Part shown: piece after piece, positions 1 through 8,945 of the stretch
How positions within the stretch are numbered: the first letter of the stretch is position 1
Layout: each line of letters starts with the position of its first letter
Origin: Robinsoniella peoriensis
Lineage (GTDB): Bacteria; Bacillota; Clostridia; Lachnospirales; Lachnospiraceae
DNA: 64,000 bases
NCBI RefSeq assembly: GCF_000797495.1
Contig: NZ_JTGN01000004.1
Location: forward strand, 336,872 to 400,871
Direction: 5' to 3'
Notes under the pieces: generated by a model
What the model was told of the DNA's origin: nothing
The model's database searches: none
Seen by the model: only the letters and a program-made list of their open reading frames with translations
Translations under genes and position numbers: made by a program

Positions 1-2099
1 ACAGATATTTTATCCAGATGTATCTTTAAACATCCGTCTTCATAGCAGTAAGGTATTTCTTTTTTCTCCAGCAGCATGCATACATTTGCCGGTTTCACAG
101 GTGTATTGAGTGCAATGACGATATCATGGGTGTCTGCAATGGTATAACCGTTTCTGGTTTCAATCAGCCCCACTAACAGGGATTTAGCCGGTTTATCTTC
201 GAAGATTATACTCTCTACTGTTTCACTTGCTTCTACCTGAATGGAAAACGCACCACCGGCAAGCATTTTCATTATATTTATAAATACCTCTCCATGCTGG
301 TACCTCTCAGCTCTTTCAAGAGGCAGGGCAGACCATATGACCTTTCCTTTCCCGCAGGTGGTATACAGCATACCCGGCATCTCTGTCTCTATTCCAGGAG
401 GATTTGCGTGTATGGTAGAAAATGGATATGCATCTGAATTTACGTCCACATATTCCTCCTCATGAACATCCGTAGGGAACATAGACCAGTGAATGCCTGG
501 TTTTGTATAGGGGAACGTCAATGTTGCCATTTTAGTTCCCATGTATCCTGGTTTTAATTTTACTGCCGGTTCAAACATCACAAGCGGATATTTTCTGGTA
601 CTATATCCTTCCATAATCCCCGATTCCCCGCAGGGTGCCAGATATGTCATTCTTCCATCTGTATACCCATCCATTTCTGTATGAAAGAATTTCTGCAGGA
701 GCCTGTTATCTGTGTAACCGCTTAAATACAGATTTCCTCCATCACGCACATAAGATATCACATCCGAGATTTCTTCTTCAGAAAGCCCTGGCGCATCCAT
801 AATTGCCAGAACCGGATGTTTCTGTATTTCCTCATGCCTCCAGTTATTTACAATTCCATAGGGAATATGATGGGATGCCAGGATATCAGAAGCTCCCATC
901 AATGCATCGAAATGAGGCATGGTACCTGCGCTGCCTTTATCCCTGTCCAGGCGATGATCCATTACATGAATTCCCTCTTGCCTGGGGTCATATTTTCCGT
1001 TTAAATTGAAATATAAGCTGATATCAAAGGATAGTTCTCCTTCTGTCATGTAAGGCTCATATTCTTTCATTTCCCCGTAGATTTTTCCAATCAGTTCGTA
1101 TACCCGCTCATCCATGGTTCCCAGGGGGTCAATGGCATCAATCAACAGGCTGGCTCCGTGATGAAGATATGTCATGGCTACACATTGCCGAAGCTGGTCA
1201 TAGGATTTCATAGAAGTATGTTCCGCGAGGGTTGGATAGCATCTGCTTGTCATATACTGGAAAGGTCTGTTCTTGGTAAGATGGTACCAGGCTTTACAAG
1301 CAAAGGACTGCTGCCTGATTCCTCCGTATAAGTCCGTGCCAATATAATCACTTGCCATAGATACATTTTCGTTATTTCCAAATCTCCAAAATGCAATGGA
1401 GTTTCCATACTGATGCTCTACGGTTGCTTCGGGAGAATACTTATGTACTTCATCGGTGCAGAGGAATGCAAATTCCTTTATCCACTCATGGCGCTCCTGG
1501 TCAAAGGCCAGCCATTTCTCATCGTTCCAGTCCACTATTTCGGGCATTGGCTCCTGATGTTTTTCTCTCCAGCGCTTCTGGCATGATTTGCAATAACATA
1601 CCTCCGGCCAAAAGGTCATATCAAAGAATACACCTTCAAACTGGAAATACTGGGAGAATTCCCGAATCTGTGCTTTCACAAACTCCCGGTATTCTTCATT
1701 GTTGGGACAGCACAACCCATACCGCCCTCCATTCGATCTGGAATCCTGTCCATTTGCATCCTTCATTCTCCACTCCGGATGGCGTTCATATTCCCGGTTA
1801 TTGAAAATGATGCTATAATACAGAACCGTTGGCATTTCTGCCTCCCGGCACATATCAAAAACCTGCTTTACCATGTCTTCTTTTCCATGGAATGCTTTGT
1901 GCATGATGCCAGTCTTTGTAGGCCAGTAACAGAGCCCCACATGAGACTGCACGTATATCATCGGTGCTGTAATTTCAGCTTTTTTCAATAGTTCAAAATA
2001 CTTCTTGGGGTCATATTGGGACAGGAATTCTTCATTCCAATCTTCAATATGCATGTCCAGTAATGTTCTTCGGTAATGCTTCTTATACCATTTATCCAT
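1..2099 (-). CDS. Large glycoside hydrolase-like protein (GHL6 / beta-galactosidase-trimerisation type), 3' end outside window
   Basis: An open frame of 699 codons runs from an ATG at 2099 to the left edge without a stop, so the C-terminus is missing. GGAGG lies just upstream, inside the last codons of the preceding oxidoreductase gene, and only 2 bases separate the two genes. The N-terminal half reads as a TIM barrel: DMHIEDW near residue 15, SHVGLCYWPTKTG near 52, a strand ending in FFDMTFWP near 158 (D160 is a candidate catalytic acid), and a nearby CYCKSC pair. The region after about residue 400 resembles the Rossmann-like trimerisation domain of GH42-type enzymes. Relatives are often labelled alpha-L-fucosidase or hypothetical glycosyl hydrolase 6; I would not trust a substrate name. 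No signal peptide is seen, so it is probably cytoplasmic and acts on glycosides brought in by the adjacent importer. Confidence 0.75.
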   Translation of the reverse strand, partial: MDKWYKKHYRRTLLDMHIEDWNEEFLSQYDPKKYFELLKKAEITAPMIYVQSHVGLCYWPTKTGIMHKAFHGKEDMVKQVFDMCREAEMPTVLYYSIIFNNREYERHPEWRMKDANGQDSRSNGGRYGLCCPNNEEYREFVKAQIREFSQYFQFEGVFFDMTFWPEVCYCKSCQKRWREKHQEPMPEIVDWNDEKWLAFDQERHEWIKEFAFLCTDEVHKYSPEATVEHQYGNSIAFWRFGNNENVSMASDYIGTDLYGGIRQQSFACKAWYHLTKNRPFQYMTSRCYPTLAEHTSMKSYDQLRQCVAMTYLHHGASLLIDAIDPLGTMDERVYELIGKIYGEMKEYEPYMTEGELSFDISLYFNLNGKYDPRQEGIHVMDHRLDRDKGSAGTMPHFDALMGASDILASHHIPYGIVNNWRHEEIQKHPVLAIMDAPGLSEEEISDVISYVRDGGNLYLSGYTDNRLLQKFFHTEMDGYTDGRMTYLAPCGESGIMEGYSTRKYPLVMFEPAVKLKPGYMGTKMATLTFPYTKPGIHWSMFPTDVHEEEYVDVNSDAYPFSTIHANPPGIETEMPGMLYTTCGKGKVIWSALPLERAERYQHGEVFINIMKMLAGGAFSIQVEASETVESIIFEDKPAKSLLVGLIETRNGYTIADTHDIVIALNTPVKPANVCMLLEKKEIPYCYEDGCLKIHLDKIS

Positions 2100-2101
2100 A
2101 A

Positions 2102-3208
2102 TTACCTCCATTTTCTGTAAGTGACTCTATGTAATCTTTTCCTGCATTCTTCCAATGCTTCATACTTATTGGGCCAAACCCGCGGAAAATCCACTCTGGT
2201 ACAGTCAAGGGCACTGCTATAAATGCCTTCCAGCACCTCAAGTCCATGATATGCTAATTTTACATCGCAGTCGTGGCGCTCTCTCTTTCCCAACATCCAC
2301 TCCCCAAACTCCTTCGTATAGCGGACTTGTGCTTCAAATTGCTCCCGCTGGAAAAAATCCTGATAATCTCCATGCCTTATCTCAGGGGATGTTTCTGGAG
2401 AAAAGACCGCATATTTCCCATTGCAGGAAGCCCAGGCATATCCTTTTGATCCATAGACCGTCAGCCTGTCATCTGTCCAGTAAGCAGGCTCCCCGCTGCC
2501 ATGGCTAAAGCAAGCCTGATACTTTTCCGTCTGCTTCGCCAAATACCCACATTCTAAAAATCCCCGTACACCATTTTCAAAAATTAACTGTCCCATAACA
2601 TAATCGGGTGAAGGATGGCTGTCCTCTAAATAAAAACTGCCATGAATATGTCCCACTCCGCTTACAATCTGTTTTCCTCCATTAGCCCATATCATATAAT
2701 CTAAATAGTGGGTTCCAAGCTGGGAAGCCTGGGGCTGGCAGCTTGCACGGATATCTGTAATCTGCCCCAGTTCCCCGCTGTCCAGAGCCTTCCTTAATTC
2801 CAGGAAAGAATTGAGGTATTTATGCTGGTGGCAAACGATGGTTTTAATTTCATGTGCCTCACACAAGCGTACAATCTCATCTGCTTCTTCCAGTGAAACT
2901 GCCATTGGCTTTTCAAAAAGCAAACCTTTCACCTGATATTTCACTGCCAGTTTCACCAAGGGCAGACGAATATGAGGCATGGTCACAAAAGCCATCACAT
3001 CGGGTTTAACCGTTTTCAGCATTTCCTCTGCATCTGTGTAGCAGATATCAGGGCTGATGCCATACTGCCTGACAGACTCCTGAAGATGCGCTTCTCTCCT
3101 GTCACAGATTCCTTTCACTTCAAACATATCTCTATTTTTCAGGAATCCGTGGAGATGTACCTTTCCCCGTTCTCCCATTCCCACTATGACGGTAGATAAA
3201 CACTTCAT
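2102..3208 (-). CDS. Gfo/Idh/MocA family NAD(P)-dependent oxidoreductase
   Basis: A 368-residue protein with an N-terminal Rossmann fold (VGMGERG, residues 9-15) and the family signature EKP at residues 99-101 (LLFEKPMAVSLEEAD), whose lysine is catalytic in this family. The C-terminal half is the usual alpha/beta substrate domain. Family members oxidise or reduce a hydroxyl on sugars, inositols or sugar acids with a bound nicotinamide. It sits 2 bases after the zinc dehydrogenase gene and 2 bases before the hydrolase gene, so it is part of the sugar-import operon. The substrate cannot be read from sequence. Confidence 0.85.
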   Translation of the reverse strand: MKCLSTVIVGMGERGKVHLHGFLKNRDMFEVKGICDRREAHLQESVRQYGISPDICYTDAEEMLKTVKPDVMAFVTMPHIRLPLVKLAVKYQVKGLLFEKPMAVSLEEADEIVRLCEAHEIKTIVCHQHKYLNSFLELRKALDSGELGQITDIRASCQPQASQLGTHYLDYMIWANGGKQIVSGVGHIHGSFYLEDSHPSPDYVMGQLIFENGVRGFLECGYLAKQTEKYQACFSHGSGEPAYWTDDRLTVYGSKGYAWASCNGKYAVFSPETSPEIRHGDYQDFFQREQFEAQVRYTKEFGEWMLGKRERHDCDVKLAYHGLEVLEGIYSSALDCTRVDFPRVWPNKYEALEECRKRLHRVTYRKWR

Positions 3209-3210
3209 TT

Positions 3211-4203
3211 CTACACCTTCCTCTCCAACAAGACCTTGCCGGTTTTTCCCTCAAAAAACATCTTACATGCCAATGGGGCTTCGGCAAGGTTCCAGATATG
3301 GCTGACTGCTTTCCCCGGTTCAAATCCTCTCCTGTACAATTCACAAAGACTATAGAAATCCTGTCCCGTAAAATAAAAAGCTCCGGTCAAAGTAATCTCC
3401 TTATGTATAATATCCTCGGAAGGTACAATCGTCAGCCCTTTGTAGTTCTCTCCGCAGAAAACTACGGTACCTTCCGGCCTCACTGCATGAAGTGCATTTT
3501 TCTGTCCCACCGGATTTCCGGAACATTCCAATACCACATCCGCCCCCAGGCGATTCGTCAATTCTTTTATCCTCTGTTCTGAATTTAAATCTACAGAATC
3601 CATTGCTTCATCGGCTCCGGTCAGAAGTGCATATTTCATCCGTACCGGATTCATTTCCCAGACCACAACATAATATCCGTAATATTTTAGTAGTGACACG
3701 GCACCCAGACCAATTGGCCCAGCCCCAATTACCAATGCCACCCTCCCCATCCCTGCCGGTAATTTCTGTACTGCACGATATGCAACCCCCAGGGTATCAC
3801 CACCCAGCAATACCGCAGCCCGATCCTCTACATCTTCCGGTATCTCCAGACAGCATTCCTCTGGTACACAGACATATTCCGCATGCCCTCCCTGACAGAT
3901 TATCATGGACTCACAGAATTGGGATTTTCCCATTCTGCAGTAATAGCACTTCCCACAGCCTTTTATTACATTTACAGCTACCCGGTTACCGGGCTTTGAC
4001 TCTCTGCAATTCTTTGCTTCCCTTACAATTCCCACAAACTCATGACCTGACACGAAGGAACAGCCTTGTTCATAATCATTTCTTTCACTGCCGCAGAGTG
4101 CAGATAAGGTTACCTCTATTAATACTTCCTTCGTCTTTGGCCTTGGAATCTCCATCTCCCTGATCTTGGCCTGTCTATTTCCAATATAATGTAAACCCTT
4201 CAT
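3211..4203 (-). CDS. Zinc-dependent medium-chain alcohol/polyol dehydrogenase
   Basis: A 330-residue MDR-superfamily enzyme. Catalytic-zinc ligands are visible as C37 (LCGSE) and H54-E55 (GHEFVG). The structural-zinc lobe is C83, C86, C89 and C97 (CGKCYYC). The cofactor-binding Rossmann motif is VIGAGPIGLGAV near residue 160. It belongs to the threonine/sorbitol dehydrogenase-like branch and probably oxidises a secondary hydroxyl of a sugar-derived compound. It lies between the permease genes and the Gfo/Idh gene, and the pairing of two different dehydrogenases with an importer suggests a multistep oxidation of the imported molecule. Confidence 0.85.
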   Translation of the reverse strand: MKGLHYIGNRQAKIREMEIPRPKTKEVLIEVTLSALCGSERNDYEQGCSFVSGHEFVGIVREAKNCRESKPGNRVAVNVIKGCGKCYYCRMGKSQFCESMIICQGGHAEYVCVPEECCLEIPEDVEDRAAVLLGGDTLGVAYRAVQKLPAGMGRVALVIGAGPIGLGAVSLLKYYGYYVVVWEMNPVRMKYALLTGADEAMDSVDLNSEQRIKELTNRLGADVVLECSGNPVGQKNALHAVRPEGTVVFCGENYKGLTIVPSEDIIHKEITLTGAFYFTGQDFYSLCELYRRGFEPGKAVSHIWNLAEAPLACKMFFEGKTGKVLLERKV

Positions 4204-4216
4204 AACATCATCCTAC

Positions 4217-5059
4217 CTAACCCTTCACTGCTCCGCCTGCCAGACCTGCTACAATATATTTCTGTAAGAACACATACATTACCGTCAGTGGAATAGAGGA
4301 CAATACTATTGCCGCAAACAGCAGGTTATACTCAATGGAATACTGTCCTTTAAAACTGTAGATGAATAATGGCAGAGTCTGTGTCTTCTTGTCCGCCCCC
4401 AGAATCATCAGTGAAATCAGGAACTCATTCCACATCCACAAAAAATTAGTGATAATGATGGTGGCTGTCATCGGTTTCATGATTGGATATACTATAGAAA
4501 AAAAGGTTTTCCAGGTGCCTGCACCTTCCACATAGGCGGATTCCGCAAGTTCTTTTGGCACTGTCTTCAGATAGCCGTTGCACAGATACACCCCCTGTAT
4601 CAATGGATACGTGATAAATATAATAACAATACTGAGCCGGTTTCCTAAACCCAGAGCTTTCATAAACATGGATAAAGGTAATGCTACAATCTGGAAAGGA
4701 ACAAACATCGCTGCTGTTATATAGTATAAAGAAAATTTTCCCGTTTTAAGATGGATCATCTGGTTCACCGCATAGGACACTGCTGGCACGAAAACGGCTA
4801 CTATGATAATGGAAATCAATGTAAAAAAGATGGTATTGCCCACTGCCTGTACAAATCCGCTTCTCTGGAATACAGCAATATAATTATCGAGCTGAAATGC
4901 CTCCGGAAGTGTCAGAAAGCTTTTGCTGGATTCTACCTGTGTCTTAAAAGAATTGACTATCGTTACATATAACACCAGAGCAATACATAAAAACCAGAAT
5001 ACCAGAAAGAAGTAAGTCAAAATATTTGTAATTCTTTTCTTCGTCCGCATATTGTTCAT
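4217..5059 (-). CDS. ABC sugar importer permease, MalG-type
   Basis: A 280-residue membrane protein with six predicted hydrophobic segments, the first at about residues 12-33. The cytoplasmic EAA loop reads ELAESAYVEGAGTWKT, followed by IVYPIMKP, the surface that docks on the ATPase. It is the CUT1 MalG/YesQ type. It overlaps the other permease gene by 4 bases (ATGA), indicating translational coupling. As is common for Clostridia CUT1 systems, no ATPase gene is present here, so a shared MsmX/MsiK-like ATPase encoded elsewhere is expected. Confidence 0.92.
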   Translation of the reverse strand: MNNMRTKKRITNILTYFFLVFWFLCIALVLYVTIVNSFKTQVESSKSFLTLPEAFQLDNYIAVFQRSGFVQAVGNTIFFTLISIIIVAVFVPAVSYAVNQMIHLKTGKFSLYYITAAMFVPFQIVALPLSMFMKALGLGNRLSIVIIFITYPLIQGVYLCNGYLKTVPKELAESAYVEGAGTWKTFFSIVYPIMKPMTATIIITNFLWMWNEFLISLMILGADKKTQTLPLFIYSFKGQYSIEYNLLFAAIVLSSIPLTVMYVFLQKYIVAGLAGGAVKG

Positions 5060-5943
5060 TGTTGCTCAATACCTCCTCTCCCGATTACCTTCATGATGAG
5101 AAACGATACCAGGGCAATGATAAAAAATAGAACAATTGCCGTAGCACATCCCTGGGAGAACTTCATGTCTGTACTTCCCATCAGATAAATCTTATATCCC
5201 ATAGAGGTGGTTGCTTTAGCAGGTCCCCCCTGTGTCAGCGATATAATATAATCAAAGACTACCAGGGCATCCCGGATTCCTTTTACGAAACAGATCACCA
5301 GGGTAGATGCCAGAAACGGAAATGTCACAACGCGAAATCTGGCCATCACACCTGCCCCGTCTATCTTCGCCGCTTCTGTCAGCTCCTGGGGTACACTCTG
5401 CAGTGCAGCAATCAGCAAAACGGTAGGAATGGATAAATTCTGCCAGAACCCCAACAGGATTACGGCTATCACTGCCCCAGTCTTTGTAGATAACAAACTG
5501 GTCTGCAAAAATCCAATTCCCAAACCATCCCCAATCATAGGAAGCATCCGGCGAAAGATTTCATTAAAAATCAAGCCTAGAGATAACATGGAAATAATGG
5601 CCGGATAAAAAAACACGGAACGGAAGAAATTAACACCTTTTAATTTCTTTGTCAGAAAAACACCTAAAATCACCGAGCAGGGTATCGTTGTGGCATTGAT
5701 AACTACTGTATAGATAACCGTAAATTTCACAGAATTAAAAAGGTCTTTATCCTGAAATACTTTCACAAAATTTTTTAAGCCTACGAAATTGTATTCCAGA
5801 GAAAAACCATTCCAGTCTGTCAGGCTAAAATAGAAGCTGTAAACAGCCGGAACAATAAAAAATACGGTATATAAAAGTAACGCTATAGCGATGACAGGCA
5901 TATAAGAAACATTTCTTTTGTGGCTGATACTGTTCTTTCTCAT
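5056..5943 (-). CDS. ABC sugar importer permease, MalF-type
   Basis: A 295-residue CUT1 permease with a hydrophobic N-terminal segment (about residues 15-37) and five further membrane segments. The EAA loop is ELTEAAKIDGAGVMAR, followed by VTFPFLA. It forms the heterodimeric channel with the overlapping MalG-type gene downstream. It is separated from the binding-protein gene upstream by about 50 bases carrying a GC-rich hairpin. AGGAGG lies just upstream of the ATG. Confidence 0.92.
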   Translation of the reverse strand: MRKNSISHKRNVSYMPVIAIALLLYTVFFIVPAVYSFYFSLTDWNGFSLEYNFVGLKNFVKVFQDKDLFNSVKFTVIYTVVINATTIPCSVILGVFLTKKLKGVNFFRSVFFYPAIISMLSLGLIFNEIFRRMLPMIGDGLGIGFLQTSLLSTKTGAVIAVILLGFWQNLSIPTVLLIAALQSVPQELTEAAKIDGAGVMARFRVVTFPFLASTLVICFVKGIRDALVVFDYIISLTQGGPAKATTSMGYKIYLMGSTDMKFSQGCATAIVLFFIIALVSFLIMKVIGRGGIEQQ

Positions 5944-5964
5944 ATAGGCCTCCTTTCTGTTTTA

Positions 5965-5992
5965 GAAAAGGCGGGAATTCATCCCGCTTTTT
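5965..5992 (-). terminator. Intercistronic hairpin between binding protein and permease genes
   Basis: On the transcribed strand a short GC-rich stem (GCGGGA against TCCCGC, flanked by A-rich and T-rich arms) lies directly after the binding-protein stop, followed by CTTTTC. It resembles a leaky terminator or an mRNA-stabilising 3' hairpin, which would give more binding protein than permease. This is inferred from sequence only. Confidence 0.6.
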
Positions 5993-5994
5993 CC

Positions 5995-7341
5995 TTATTC
6001 CTTACGCAGTACAATTTCTTCCTCACCTGTTAAGAAAGTATCCAAATCACCATCCATTAAAAATGCCTGTGCCAAATCTGCTTCATCACTGACTACACCA
6101 GTACTGATATAATCACGCCACCAGGGAATTGCTTTCCCTTCTTCAATATAACTCAGCATCAGATCAATGGTAGGATTGTCCGTCTTTACCCCTTTAATCG
6201 GGCTTGGGGACTTATCATAATCTGTATAAATTTGTGCATTTTCTGTTCTGGTCACAAACTCCAGGAATTTTGCCGCATACTCTTCTTTCCCGGTACCTGT
6301 CATGGCTGCAATGCCAGGGTCAATTCCGGAAATCAACATATTAACTCCATCATCTGCCGGCATTGCAAACATGCCCATCTGAATCTCCGGGTTGTTCTTT
6401 TCAATGTCTGACTGTGCCCAGGTTCCGGCAATCATCATTGCTCCCTCACCATTTGCGAACATCTGCATTGCCAAATCATAATTAGTGCTCATAGGGTCTG
6501 GCTGTGCATATTCACTGGAAAGAAGATACAGACGTTCAGCAGCCTTCTTCGAGTACTCATTGTCTGCAAATTTTGCTCCACTTCCCTCATACATTCCCAC
6601 ATAGAAATCATATGGATTCCACTTGTCATCTGCAACCGCTGCGGTCATAATATGGAATTTCTGAGAACAGTTTTCTTTATCACCATTACTGAAAATAAAA
6701 GGAGTAACTCCTGCTGCTTTCAAAGTATCCGCTGCCTTAACCAACTCAGCCCAGGTCTTGGGAACTTCCAGATTGTTTGCCTCAAAAATTTCTTTATTAT
6801 ACGCTACAACACCTGCGTTAATAGAGAGGGGCACAGAATATAACTTTCCGTCTACGGTAGACATGTCATAATAGGTATCAATAATATTGTCATTCCATGC
6901 ATAATCAGACAAATCCACCATTCTGCCTTCCTTGCACATAGCCCTGAATTCAGCCTGTGATGGCCAATGCTGCACTAAATCCATGGGTTCGTTGGTGGCC
7001 ATTCTGGTCTGGAAAATCTGCTTTCCCGTATCCGAGGAAGTTGCTGTCAATTCAATTTTTATATTGGGATTTTCCGCCTCGAATTTGTCAATAATCTCCT
7101 GAATAACATTGGTATTTGATTTTTGCCAGAACAGCTCCAAAGTGACCACGTCCTCTGAAGAACTTTCACTTGATGTTTTTTCAGCCCCTTTCGTATTTGC
7201 TTCCGTGTCCTTAGCCGTTGTCTCTTTTTGTTCCGGCACCTTTGTCGTTTCTGTTGTCTGAGTCTGTCCACTCACACATCCAGTCAAAAGCCCAGCTGTC
7301 ATCAGTGCAGTAAGTCCCATTGCTAAACCTCTTTTTCTCAT
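5995..7341 (-). CDS. ABC sugar-binding lipoprotein (CUT1 family)
   Basis: A 448-residue extracellular solute-binding protein. The signal peptide ends in a lipobox LLTGC near residue 22, predicting a lipid-anchored surface protein. A Ser/Thr/Glu-rich linker (about residues 25-65) tethers the binding domain, which begins at VVTLELFWQKSN. Residues NEPMDLVQHWP and AGTWAQSD match the SBP_bac_1 fold. It is followed by two permease genes and preceded by the sensor/regulator pair. A cre-like site in the leader suggests carbon catabolite control. The ligand is unknown, probably a glycoside or oligosaccharide. Confidence 0.92.
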   Translation of the reverse strand: MRKRGLAMGLTALMTAGLLTGCVSGQTQTTETTKVPEQKETTAKDTEANTKGAEKTSSESSSEDVVTLELFWQKSNTNVIQEIIDKFEAENPNIKIELTATSSDTGKQIFQTRMATNEPMDLVQHWPSQAEFRAMCKEGRMVDLSDYAWNDNIIDTYYDMSTVDGKLYSVPLSINAGVVAYNKEIFEANNLEVPKTWAELVKAADTLKAAGVTPFIFSNGDKENCSQKFHIMTAAVADDKWNPYDFYVGMYEGSGAKFADNEYSKKAAERLYLLSSEYAQPDPMSTNYDLAMQMFANGEGAMMIAGTWAQSDIEKNNPEIQMGMFAMPADDGVNMLISGIDPGIAAMTGTGKEEYAAKFLEFVTRTENAQIYTDYDKSPSPIKGVKTDNPTIDLMLSYIEEGKAIPWWRDYISTGVVSDEADLAQAFLMDGDLDTFLTGEEEIVLRKE

Positions 7342-7389
7342 TCCTTTTCCTCCTTTGTTTCATTTGGTAACTTAATTTTACCTTTTATT

Positions 7390-7403
7390 TGTTTCCGCTT
7401 ACA
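7390..7403 (-). promoter_or_regulatory. cre-like CcpA operator
   Basis: On the minus strand TGTAAGCGGAAACA matches the cre core TGNAANCGNWNNCW. It lies between the regulator stop codon and the binding-protein start, where CcpA would repress or roadblock importer expression when preferred sugars are present. Confidence 0.6.
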
Positions 7404-7433
7404 GAGGACAAAAATTCGATTATGTGCAATTTT

Positions 7434-8945
7434 TTACGATATCTTACATTCTCCGGTTTTAACATATTCACTGGGCGAACACCCGCATTGCTTTTTAAAT
7501 ACCTTGGTAAAATACTTATAGTCTGAAAATCCAGTCTTCTCTGACACCTCATAAATAACTGCGTCCGGCACACGTAGCAGTTCCTTTGCCTTTCTGATTC
7601 GCACTTGATTCAAATATTCATTAAAATTCACACCCATTTCTTTTTTAAATATGCAGCTAAAATAACTGGTAGATTTATTGACATTCTCTGCCAATCGTAC
7701 CAGAGACAATTCTTCTGAATAGTGCTGATTAATGTAATCCACCGCCTTTGAAATAACTGCACTGTATCTCTTCCCCGACAAATCTTCAAATCCCTTTAAC
7801 AGAAGATAACAATAATCGGATATCCAGGCTTCGTAATCTGTAATAGAAGAAAAGGACATCTGCCCGGAAAACAACTCCTGATTTTGATTCAAAATTCCTG
7901 CAATGTCCACCCCTCTCTCCATCATGCTCTCAAATAAAATATTCTGTATCCCCAGACACAGTTCCTGAACAACCCTTTCTTCCATGCATCTTTCTTTCCT
8001 GAGAAACTCAAATTGCCTGTGAATCTGATCATGCAGCAAATCTATCTGAAACAACGAAACACTTTCCGAAATAGCCTTTTTATCTAAGTTCAATAAAGGG
8101 TAAAATTTTTTCTCATTCTCCTCTACTTCTTCATGAAATATACAGTTTTCGTTTCCTTTATAAAAGCGGCGTTTCAATGCCTCCTGTGCCTGTCGGTACA
8201 ACCGGCAGATATCCTTAAGCTGCCCTCTTTCACTGACCCCTATGGAACAGCTGCACCCGGTATTCTGCCTTCGGTTTATTGCATGTAGTTCCTGATAGAA
8301 TACATTATGATACTCTGTACGATCATCTTTTCCCTTTATTTGAAAAAGAAGAACCACTTCATTCTCCATCTTTGTCAGAATTTGCATATATTCTGTCTTT
8401 ATTTCTAAAACGGAAAAGCATCTGCCATAAGGAACATCTCTCTCTAATACAGCCAGAAGTACTTCTCCCTGGTTCTCTCCAAATAATGTTCGAAGTATTC
8501 CGGGAGATTTTGTTCCCCGTATCACTTCCCATACCATTTCCTGGTTCTGTAATTCCTTCTGCCTGGACTCCAGACGGATTTCTTCTACCATTCTTTTCAA
8601 AAGAACTGATAATTCTTCCAGCTTCACTGGCTTAAGAAGATAATCCACCACTCCCAGACGGATCGCTGTTTTGGCATATTCAAACTCAGAAAAACCGCTT
8701 AGTATCACCACTTTTTTCACTTTGGCCTTATCAATTGCTGCCTGTGCCAATGTAAGTCCATCCATTCCAGGCATCCGGATATCCGTAATTAGAATCTCCG
8801 GCTTTTCCTTTAGACAGACTGCCAGTGCTTCCCTGCCATCTTCTGCGGTAAATATCTGTTCAATTCCAAGTTCTCTCCACTTTACGCTTTTCTGCAATCC
8901 ATTTCGGATATGCATCTCATCATCTACAATCAACGCTTTCATCAT
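7434..8945 (-). CDS. AraC-type response regulator (YesN-like)
   Basis: A 503-residue regulator. The N-terminal receiver domain has the acidic pair DDE near residues 8-10, the phosphorylated aspartate D55 (ITDIRMPGMDG) and a conserved lysine (LLKPVK). A variable middle region links it to a C-terminal AraC/XylS double helix-turn-helix beginning near SKAVDYINQHYSEE. The start overlaps the kinase stop as TAATG; the second ATG (8942) is better spaced from GGAGG. It is expected to activate the downstream importer operon when phosphorylated by the adjacent kinase. Confidence 0.9.
   Translation of the reverse strand: MMKALIVDDEMHIRNGLQKSVKWRELGIEQIFTAEDGREALAVCLKEKPEILITDIRMPGMDGLTLAQAAIDKAKVKKVVILSGFSEFEYAKTAIRLGVVDYLLKPVKLEELSVLLKRMVEEIRLESRQKELQNQEMVWEVIRGTKSPGILRTLFGENQGEVLLAVLERDVPYGRCFSVLEIKTEYMQILTKMENEVVLLFQIKGKDDRTEYHNVFYQELHAINRRQNTGCSCSIGVSERGQLKDICRLYRQAQEALKRRFYKGNENCIFHEEVEENEKKFYPLLNLDKKAISESVSLFQIDLLHDQIHRQFEFLRKERCMEERVVQELCLGIQNILFESMMERGVDIAGILNQNQELFSGQMSFSSITDYEAWISDYCYLLLKGFEDLSGKRYSAVISKAVDYINQHYSEELSLVRLAENVNKSTSYFSCIFKKEMGVNFNEYLNQVRIRKAKELLRVPDAVIYEVSEKTGFSDYKYFTKVFKKQCGCSPSEYVKTGECKIS

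Noticed and set aside
1391..1804. Plus-strand open frame inside the first glycoside hydrolase-like gene
   Set aside because: It is the antisense shadow of a continuous 699-codon minus-strand frame.
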